Part shown: piece by piece, positions 1-5,950 of the stretch | Layout of the letters: each line of letters begins with the position of its first letter | Numbering within the stretch: position 1 is the first letter of the stretch | Origin: an uncultured Bacteroidales bacterium | GTDB taxonomy: Bacteria > Bacteroidota > Bacteroidia > Bacteroidales > UBA4417 | Reading direction: 5' to 3' | Assembly: GCA_903917425.1 (NCBI GenBank) | Contig: CAIXAQ010000366.1 | Span: forward strand, 1 to 9,593 | Length of the DNA stretch: 9,593 nt | The notes under the pieces: model-generated | Told to the model about the DNA's origin: nothing | The model's input: only the letters and a program-made list of their open reading frames with translations | Databases searched by the model: none | Made by a program: the position numbers and the translations under genes

Positions 1-79
1 GAATTTAAAATTAAAATTTATTTTCCTCTTAAATTTTCAGTGAATTCTCATTTTGTTGAACCCGTAAATTATCTCAAAA

Positions 80-505
80 ATGAAAAACTTTTTTCTTGTA
101 ATTGTTTCGACCATTTTGCTCAGTTTTAATGCTTTTGCTCAAAGTGCAAAAGATCTGCCAACTTATGTCAAAACATCATTTGACCAGAAATTCCCGGGCG
201 CTCAGAAGGTAAAATGGAGTAAGGAAAACGCCACCGAATGGGAAGCTGAGTTTAAAATGGGTGCTAAGGAGTATTCAGCCAATTTTAATTCCGAAGGACT
301 TTGGGTGGAAACTGAATACAAAATCGGTGTAAACGAAATCCCAGCTGCAGTTACAGCCTCATTAGGCAAAGAATTTCCTGGTTATAAACTTGTTGAATCT
401 GAAGTTTCTGAAACTGCCAGGGGAAAAGTGTATGAGTTTACTATAAAGACCGGAACGAAAAAGATCGAAATCGCTTTTGATGAAAATGGAGTGGTTCAAA
501 AGTAG
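80..505 (+). CDS. Secreted protein with two PepSY-like (DUF2874-type) repeats
   Basis: A 141-residue protein with a Sec signal peptide at residues 1-20 (hydrophobic core VIVSTILLSF, cleavage after AFA, just before Gln21), so the mature form of about 120 residues should be periplasmic. It is built from two similar units. Repeat 1 (about 26-80) runs from LPTYVKTSFDQKFPGA through KVKW and EWEAEF to YSANFNSEGLWVETE. Repeat 2 (about 87-141) runs from IPAAVTASLGKEFPGY through YEFTIK to IEIAFDENGVVQK. The shared pattern is a helix ending in FPG followed by beta strands ending in a D/SE-x-G turn, which is the PepSY-like fold common in small exported Bacteroidota proteins. The biochemical role of that family is poorly defined; inhibitor, ligand-binding or envelope-sensing roles have been suggested, and none can be chosen here. 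The start is the only ATG ahead of a good signal peptide. The 146-base gap to the efflux operon suggests separate transcription. The fold assignment is fairly secure; the function is unknown. Confidence 0.85.
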   Translation: MKNFFLVIVSTILLSFNAFAQSAKDLPTYVKTSFDQKFPGAQKVKWSKENATEWEAEFKMGAKEYSANFNSEGLWVETEYKIGVNEIPAAVTASLGKEFPGYKLVESEVSETARGKVYEFTIKTGTKKIEIAFDENGVVQK

Positions 506-611
506 ACTGTGCATCAAAGGACTAAATCAAAATTCCCGGCAAATACAGCATGAATGGTCAGCCCATATTAAGATCAGCTTGAACGCATAAATCCCTCATA
601 GTATTATTGCA

Positions 612-619
612 TACCTTCG
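612..619 (+). promoter_or_regulatory. Possible -7 promoter element (TACCTTCG) for the efflux operon
   Basis: TACCTTCG resembles the Bacteroidota housekeeping -7 consensus TAnnTTTG with one mismatch, and would place the transcript start roughly 25 bases before the ATG at 652. No TTG of the -33 type lies at the expected 19-21 base distance; the nearest, at 579-581, is too far. This is therefore only a weak candidate. Confidence 0.25.
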
Positions 620-651
620 CATTGCCAATTTTCCAGTCGAAATCCATTCCA

Positions 652-1890
652 ATGGTTAAGTCATTTCTTATTTTAATTCTGACTCTTTTCGTAACTGCTT
701 TTAGTTACTCCCAGAACAGGACTCTCGATTATTACATTTCAACGGGATTGAAAAACAGCCCGCTTCTTAACGATTATAATAACCAACTTCAGTCTGGCAG
801 CCTTGATAGCCTGCTTGCTTTAGCTGCCTTTAAACCACAGGTTAATGTAGCTTCGCAGGCGATGTATGCCCCGGCTGGTATTAACATTGGGTATGACGAA
901 GCCATAACCAACGGAGGCAACTACGCAGCAACTATAGGAGTAAAACAATCACTTTTCAATTCCAGAATCAAAACGGCTCAATCGGAAAACATTAACTTAT
1001 TGAAGCAAACCCTGGAGGTTAATAAAACCATTACGCAGACCGACCTGAAGAGAAGTATTACCCTTCAATACATTACTGCTTATGCCGATTACAGCCAGGT
1101 GCAGTTTATCCGGAAAACGGTTGAGATGCTGAACGGCCAGCAAAAAGTCATCAAGCAACTGGTGGAAGCCGGCATTTACCAGATGACAGACTTGCTGAAC
1201 CTGTCAGTTTCTATAAAATCGCAGGAAATTACAGGCAAACAGGTATTTATACAGTACAAAAATGATGTCGCTTTGCTGAATCTGCTTTCAGGAATCATAG
1301 ATACGACCACTGTTGAACTCGAAAAACCTGATTTGAAGCTAACCCCGCTTCCCGATATTCAGAAATCACCAGTAATGCTGCAGTCGAAGATTGACAGCCT
1401 GAAAAACAGCAATTCAAAAAGCCTGGTTGACCTGAATTACCGTCCTAAACTTGAAGCCTTTGCCGATGCTGGTTTCATGGCAATAAAGCCTATTAATATT
1501 CCGCAAAATTTCGGAACCAGTTTTGGCCTTAATTTTTCAATACCGGTATACGATGGGAAACAACGCCAGCTGGAATATAAAAAGATTGAAATAAACGAAA
1601 AGTCACGAACCCTTTACCGCGACTATTATTCGACACAATACTGGCAACAATATCAGCAGTTATATGAACAGCTGAGGCTTAATGATGACCTGATCCGTGA
1701 TATTAATCTCCAGTTAACACAGCAAAAGGAACTTATCGATCTTTATAAAAAAGTTGCCCTCGAAAACGCCATGATCAGGATAACTGATTACCTGGCAGCG
1801 ATCAACAACTATACAAACACGCAAAACAGCCTTACCATTGCTGAAATGACCCGCCTGCAGCTTATTAACCAATTGAATTTCCTGAAATGA
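652..1890 (+). CDS. TolC-family outer membrane efflux protein (first gene of RND operon)
   Basis: A 412-residue outer membrane factor that would form the exit duct of a tripartite efflux pump. I chose ATG 652 because it directly precedes a clean signal peptide (MVKSFLILILTLF, cleavage near SYS-Q, residue 20-21). A TTG at 607 in the same frame would add 15 polar residues ahead of it. The mature protein begins with NRTLDYYISTGLKNSPLL, the usual N-terminal helix of OEP (PF02321) proteins. Two repeats are visible, each with a beta segment (about 61-102, around FKPQVNV and TIGVKQSLFN; about 263-305, around YRPKLEAFADAGF and GLNFSIPVYDGKQR) followed by a long helical stretch rich in Gln, Leu and Lys. 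The helical hairpins look near normal length, although the whole protein is somewhat shorter than the usual 430-490 residues. Its last four bases (ATGA) overlap the start of the adaptor gene, implying translational coupling. Substrate specificity cannot be read from this subunit. Confidence 0.93.
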   Translation: MVKSFLILILTLFVTAFSYSQNRTLDYYISTGLKNSPLLNDYNNQLQSGSLDSLLALAAFKPQVNVASQAMYAPAGINIGYDEAITNGGNYAATIGVKQSLFNSRIKTAQSENINLLKQTLEVNKTITQTDLKRSITLQYITAYADYSQVQFIRKTVEMLNGQQKVIKQLVEAGIYQMTDLLNLSVSIKSQEITGKQVFIQYKNDVALLNLLSGIIDTTTVELEKPDLKLTPLPDIQKSPVMLQSKIDSLKNSNSKSLVDLNYRPKLEAFADAGFMAIKPINIPQNFGTSFGLNFSIPVYDGKQRQLEYKKIEINEKSRTLYRDYYSTQYWQQYQQLYEQLRLNDDLIRDINLQLTQQKELIDLYKKVALENAMIRITDYLAAINNYTNTQNSLTIAEMTRLQLINQLNFLK

Positions 1891-2804
1891 AAAAATATTT
1901 CCTACCGATAATCGCATTGCTTTGTTTAGCTTTTTCAGGCTGTAATAGTAGTTCTGAATATAAAGAGGCATCTGACCCGGAAGTAAAAACCCCGGTTACA
2001 GTAACAACCATCAAACTAAGCAGCATCAGCGAAAACATCAGCCTTTCAGCAACTTCGGCCTACCTGAAAAAGAACCAGGTGAAAGCCAATATTACCGGGT
2101 ATATCGAAAAATGCCTGGTGCATGTCGGCGAGTTTGTGCAGGCCGGTAAACCCTTGTTTTATATCCGTACCAAGGAAGCTGAAGCACTGAGTAAATTTCA
2201 CGCGAGCGATACATCGTTTCACGTAACAGGTCTTATCGAAATCAAAGCTCCTGAATCAGGCATAGTTACTGAAGTAAATAAGTATGTGAACGATTATGCC
2301 AGCGACGGCGATGCGTTGGCAACCATTGCCCAGCAAAACAGCTTTGTTTTCCTTATGAATGTGCCCTTTGAACTTAAAAAATATTCAACTGTAGGAACCT
2401 CTTGTACAATATTGCTACCCGATTCAAGCAGGTTGAACGGAACAGTGCTGTCGCAGCTTTCAACGATGGATGCTGTTTCGCAGACCCAGCTTTACGAGGT
2501 AAGAGTTGCTTCAAACCAGAATTTACCGGAAAATCTTGTAGCGAATGTATTATTGGTAAAAAACACGAAACACAATACCCAGGTAGTTGATAAAACATGC
2601 GTTTTGTCGGACGAAATAATGGAGAATTTCTGGGTAATGAAACTTATCAACGACAGCACTGCCGTTAAGATTCCTGTGAAAAAAGGAATATCCACTGACT
2701 CCGAAATTGAAATCCTCTCCCCTGCTTTTATTCCTTCCGACCGTATAATCTATTCAGGACAATATGGATTACCCGACACCGCATTTGTACTTATCAGCAA
2801 GTAA
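1887..2804 (+). CDS. RND efflux periplasmic adaptor (membrane fusion protein), lipoprotein, apparently hairpin-less
   Basis: A 305-residue HlyD/AcrA-type adaptor expected to link the RND pump to the outer membrane factor. The N-terminus is a lipoprotein signal (MKKYFLPIIALLCLAFSGC) with the lipidated Cys19, so it is anchored on the periplasmic side. The first lipoyl half-motif is at about 66-98 (ITGYIEKCLVHVGEFVQAGK, then PLFYIRT) and the second at about 115-147 (IEIKAPESGIVTEVN, then DYASDGDALATI). Only some 15 residues (99-114) separate them, where most adaptors have a long coiled-coil hairpin of about 60 or more residues. A beta-barrel region follows (about 150-225; FVFLMNVPFELKKY, VRVASNQNLPENLVANVLL), then a membrane-proximal domain (about 230-305) ending in IIYSGQYGLPDTAFVLI. 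The protein is thus shorter than the usual 350-420 residues. Besides Cys19 there are three further cysteines (76, 173, 238). The gene overlaps tolC by four bases and ends six bases before the pump gene. Confidence 0.9.
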   Translation: MKKYFLPIIALLCLAFSGCNSSSEYKEASDPEVKTPVTVTTIKLSSISENISLSATSAYLKKNQVKANITGYIEKCLVHVGEFVQAGKPLFYIRTKEAEALSKFHASDTSFHVTGLIEIKAPESGIVTEVNKYVNDYASDGDALATIAQQNSFVFLMNVPFELKKYSTVGTSCTILLPDSSRLNGTVLSQLSTMDAVSQTQLYEVRVASNQNLPENLVANVLLVKNTKHNTQVVDKTCVLSDEIMENFWVMKLINDSTAVKIPVKKGISTDSEIEILSPAFIPSDRIIYSGQYGLPDTAFVLISK

Positions 2805-2810
2805 ACAAGG

Positions 2811-5800
2811 ATGAGCAATTTCTTCGTTTCACATAAAAACCCGGTTACTATTTTGCTCGCCATTATAATACTTGGCGGGGTATTTGCATATAGCAGGATG
2901 CAATCTTCGTTGTTCCCCGAAGTTACTTTCCCAAAAATAAAGGTGATTGCCGAAAACGGGCTGCAACCTGTAAATAAGATGATGGTAACGGTTACCAAAC
3001 CGCTCGAAAATGCAATTAAGCGTGTACCTTCGCTGAAAACGGTTCGCAGTATAACGAGCCGCGGCAGCTGCGAAATTTCTGCGTTTATGGACTGGAATGC
3101 CAATATTGACCTGAGCAAACAGCAGATTGAATCATCCATCAACCAGGTTAAGGCTGAACTTCCCCCCGGAACACAGATCACGGTAGAGAAGATGAATCCT
3201 TCTATTTTGCCCGTTGCCGGATATGTAATTGAGGCAAAAGGCAGAAGCAATATTGAGCTGAACCAGCTTGCCAATTATACTATTAAACCGTTTCTTTCGC
3301 AGGTTGAAGGCGTTTCGGAAGTCCGCGTAATCGGCGGCAAATCCAAGGAATATCATATCGAACTCAACGCGCATAAAATGAGTGCTTTGGGTGTAACACC
3401 AGCCACTATTACAACTGCACTTAGCCAGACCAACTTTGTAACCAGCAATGGTTACCTTACCGACTTCAACCGCCTGTATTTAACTGTAACAGATGCAGCT
3501 GTTGAGAACCTGGATCAGTTGCAAAACCTGGTAATCAGCAACAGCAGCAAGCGAGTTATCCTGCTTAAAGATATCGCCACGGTAAAAATAGCCGAAAAGG
3601 TTGAATACATTCGCATTAATGCCGATGGGAAAGAAGCCTTGCTTGTGGCTGTGGTAAAGCAGCCTGATGCCAACCTGGTACAACTTACCGATGACGTTCA
3701 GAAAAAAATTGAAGCGCTTAATCACGGAATTCTTCCTAAAGGCGTAATTCTGAAACCCTATTATGTGCAGGCTGATTTTGTGCATGATTCCATCCGGAGT
3801 GTAAGCGACAGCCTCTGGATCGGGCTTTTACTGGCTATTATCGTAGCCATTCTTTTCCTGCGATCGGTAAAAGCGAGTGCAGTTATACTGGTTACCATCC
3901 CGATTACCATTTCGCTCACACTGGTGGTGTTGCAAGTATTCGGATACAATTTCAATATTATGACACTCGGGGCAATAGCTGCTTCCATCGGGCTAATTAT
4001 TGATGATGCGATTGTGGTTGTCGAACAGATTCATCGTACCCACGAGGAACATCCCGAAACCCCGACGAGAGAATTATTGTCGAAATCAATAAAGTTCCTT
4101 TTCCCGGCAATGGTTGGTTCTTCCATAAGTACCATCGTGATCTTTTTACCATTTGCACTTTTAAGCGGTGTGGCAGGAGCTTATTTCAATATCCTGGCTA
4201 ATACTATGATGATAACCTTGGTTTGTTCCTTTTTGGTTACGTGGATAGGATTGCCTGTTATTTACCTGCTATTCTCCGGTAAAGGCGGAACCTTGAAACA
4301 GAAGCAAAAACATTCACATCATTCAGGTAAATGGATTACATTTTTTATCAGAAGACCAGTTTTGAGTTTCCTCTTTGTCGGATTTCTGATTGTTTCTGCT
4401 TACCTGATTTCACAGCGGATCGAAACAGGATTTCTTCCTGAAATGGATGAAGGATCTATCGTTCTAGATTACACTTCCCCTCCCGGGACATCCTTGCAGG
4501 AAACAGATCGCATGCTTCGCGAAGTGGAAAAAATATTCCCTTCCATTCCGGAAATAGCTTCATACTCACGGCGAACCGGAACACAAATGGGTTTCTTTAT
4601 CACCGAGCCCAATTACGGTGATTACCTTATTCAGCTTAAAAAAGAAAGGAAACTTTCTACAGAAGAAGTGATCGACATTATCCGGAAAAAGGTTGAATCA
4701 ACACAGCCGGCATTACAAATCGATTTTGGGCAGGTGATCGGCGATATGCTTGGTGATTTAATGGCTTCGACTCAACCGATTGAGGTTAAAATTTATGGTG
4801 ATAATCCGAAAGTACTACAGGGACTGGCTAAGCAGGTAGCATCCATTGTGGAAAATGTGAAAGGCACTGCTGATGTTTTTGACGGAATAACTGTAGCCGG
4901 ACCATCCGTAAATATTGAACCGGATAATAAACGGCTTGCACAGTTTGGTATTTCGCCTGCCGATTTCCAGAACCAGGTGCAAACGCAACTCGAAGGAACA
5001 CTCATTGGTGATATTTATGAAAAGGAGCAACTCACATCCATCCGTATGTTGTACCCTGGCGCAGCTCAGACTCCTCTCGAAAAACTAAGGCAGAGTTCAA
5101 TATTTCTGCCTAACGGAAACCTGCAACCAATCACACAACTGGCAAACATCCAGATAGAACAAGGCGTTGCAGAAGTGGAACGTGAAAACCTTCAGCCCAT
5201 GATTCCGGTAATTGCACGGCTCAATAACCGCGATCTCGGCAGTGTAATGAAGGATATTCAAACCGGAATAAAAACAAAGCTTCATCTTCCGCAAGGCTAC
5301 CAAATCAGCTATGGCGGCGCTTACCAGGAGCAGCAGAAATCGTTCAGCGAACTGTTGTTAATTCTGATTTCAGCTATACTGCTGGTTTTCCTGGTAATGA
5401 TTTTCCTTTTCAAACGTATCCGCGTGGCATTGCTTATCATGTTTATATCGATACTGGGAATGGCGGGCAGCCTTTTAGCCCTGTTTATTACAAATACTCC
5501 GCTAAACGTAGGCAGCTATACCGGAATCATTATGATTGTTGGAATTATTGGCGAAAATGCCATTTTTACCTACCTGCAGTTTTTCCACAGCCTGAAAACC
5601 GATAACATTGACAGTGCTATTGTTTACGCCATTTCCACACGGCTCAGGCCAAAACTTATGACAGCACTCGGAGCCATCGTAGCTTTGCTGCCTATCGCAT
5701 CAGGAATCGGAATCGGGGCGCAACTCCACCAGCCACTGGCCATAGCTGTAATCGGCGGGTTTATTATTGCCCTTCCATTATTGCTAATCGTCTATCCAAC

Positions 5801-5876
5801 TTTGTTAAGGTTGGTTTACAGGTATTATCCACAGGAAAAGAAGGAATCATCAATTTTGTCTGAGTTAATAAGGTGA
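2811..5876 (+). CDS. RND-family efflux pump, inner-membrane permease (AcrB/CusA superfamily)
   Basis: A full-length 1021-residue proton-driven pump with the standard two-fold layout: TM1 (about 11-29), a periplasmic domain (about 33-333), TM2-TM6 (about 333-488), a cytoplasmic linker, TM7 (about 515-533), a second periplasmic domain (about 540-845) and TM8-TM12 (about 846-1000). TM4 carries GLIIDDAIVVVEQ with Asp398 and Asp399, the proton-relay pair of drug pumps. TM10 has GIIGENAIF with Glu915 where AcrB has a lysine, and TM11 has RLRPKLMT with Lys948; these match the Glu and Lys of the CusA relay. After TM7 comes FLPEMDEGS, comparable to FLPQINEG in CusA. By eye, the position aligned with the first CusA copper-binding methionine (before the IQLK strand) is not methionine, so copper export is not supported. 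The linker holds a Lys/His-rich stretch with HSHH at 501-504. It is the last gene of the operon. Substrate could be a metal, drug, lipid or other small molecule; family membership is certain, specificity is not. Confidence 0.95.
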   Translation: MSNFFVSHKNPVTILLAIIILGGVFAYSRMQSSLFPEVTFPKIKVIAENGLQPVNKMMVTVTKPLENAIKRVPSLKTVRSITSRGSCEISAFMDWNANIDLSKQQIESSINQVKAELPPGTQITVEKMNPSILPVAGYVIEAKGRSNIELNQLANYTIKPFLSQVEGVSEVRVIGGKSKEYHIELNAHKMSALGVTPATITTALSQTNFVTSNGYLTDFNRLYLTVTDAAVENLDQLQNLVISNSSKRVILLKDIATVKIAEKVEYIRINADGKEALLVAVVKQPDANLVQLTDDVQKKIEALNHGILPKGVILKPYYVQADFVHDSIRSVSDSLWIGLLLAIIVAILFLRSVKASAVILVTIPITISLTLVVLQVFGYNFNIMTLGAIAASIGLIIDDAIVVVEQIHRTHEEHPETPTRELLSKSIKFLFPAMVGSSISTIVIFLPFALLSGVAGAYFNILANTMMITLVCSFLVTWIGLPVIYLLFSGKGGTLKQKQKHSHHSGKWITFFIRRPVLSFLFVGFLIVSAYLISQRIETGFLPEMDEGSIVLDYTSPPGTSLQETDRMLREVEKIFPSIPEIASYSRRTGTQMGFFITEPNYGDYLIQLKKERKLSTEEVIDIIRKKVESTQPALQIDFGQVIGDMLGDLMASTQPIEVKIYGDNPKVLQGLAKQVASIVENVKGTADVFDGITVAGPSVNIEPDNKRLAQFGISPADFQNQVQTQLEGTLIGDIYEKEQLTSIRMLYPGAAQTPLEKLRQSSIFLPNGNLQPITQLANIQIEQGVAEVERENLQPMIPVIARLNNRDLGSVMKDIQTGIKTKLHLPQGYQISYGGAYQEQQKSFSELLLILISAILLVFLVMIFLFKRIRVALLIMFISILGMAGSLLALFITNTPLNVGSYTGIIMIVGIIGENAIFTYLQFFHSLKTDNIDSAIVYAISTRLRPKLMTALGAIVALLPIASGIGIGAQLHQPLAIAVIGGFIIALPLLLIVYPTLLRLVYRYYPQEKKESSILSELIR

Positions 5877-5894
5877 GTTATTTGCTATGTTTTA

Positions 5895-5922
5895 TTGCAA
5901 TTATGGATTTTCACTATATTTA
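5895..5922 (+). promoter_or_regulatory. Candidate Bacteroidota promoter for the GH27 gene
   Basis: TTG at 5895-5897 is followed after 17 bases by TATATTTA (5915-5922), close to the TTG / TAnnTTTG pattern used by the Bacteroidota housekeeping sigma factor; the spacing is slightly short and the final G is an A. It lies in the 74-base AT-rich gap after the pump gene and would leave a leader of about 20 bases before the ATG at 5951. It supports separate transcription of the glycosidase, but only tentatively. Confidence 0.35.
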
Positions 5923-5950
5923 CACTGATTAATTTTTAAAAATAAATATC

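Noticed and set aside
1..79. AT-rich leader with partly palindromic AATTTAAAATT runs before the first gene
   Set aside because: No TTG / TAnnTTTG pair with proper spacing could be identified, and the symmetry is what low-complexity AT sequence gives by chance.
607..651. Upstream TTG start for the TolC-type gene, adding 15 residues
   Set aside because: The extra residues would precede a complete signal peptide that begins at ATG 652, and the TTG lies upstream of a possible -7 promoter element at 612-619.
2750..3274. Minus-strand 174-residue open frame over the adaptor/pump junction
   Set aside because: It is antisense to two clear genes, has no recognisable motif, and looks like a by-product of codon usage on the plus strand.
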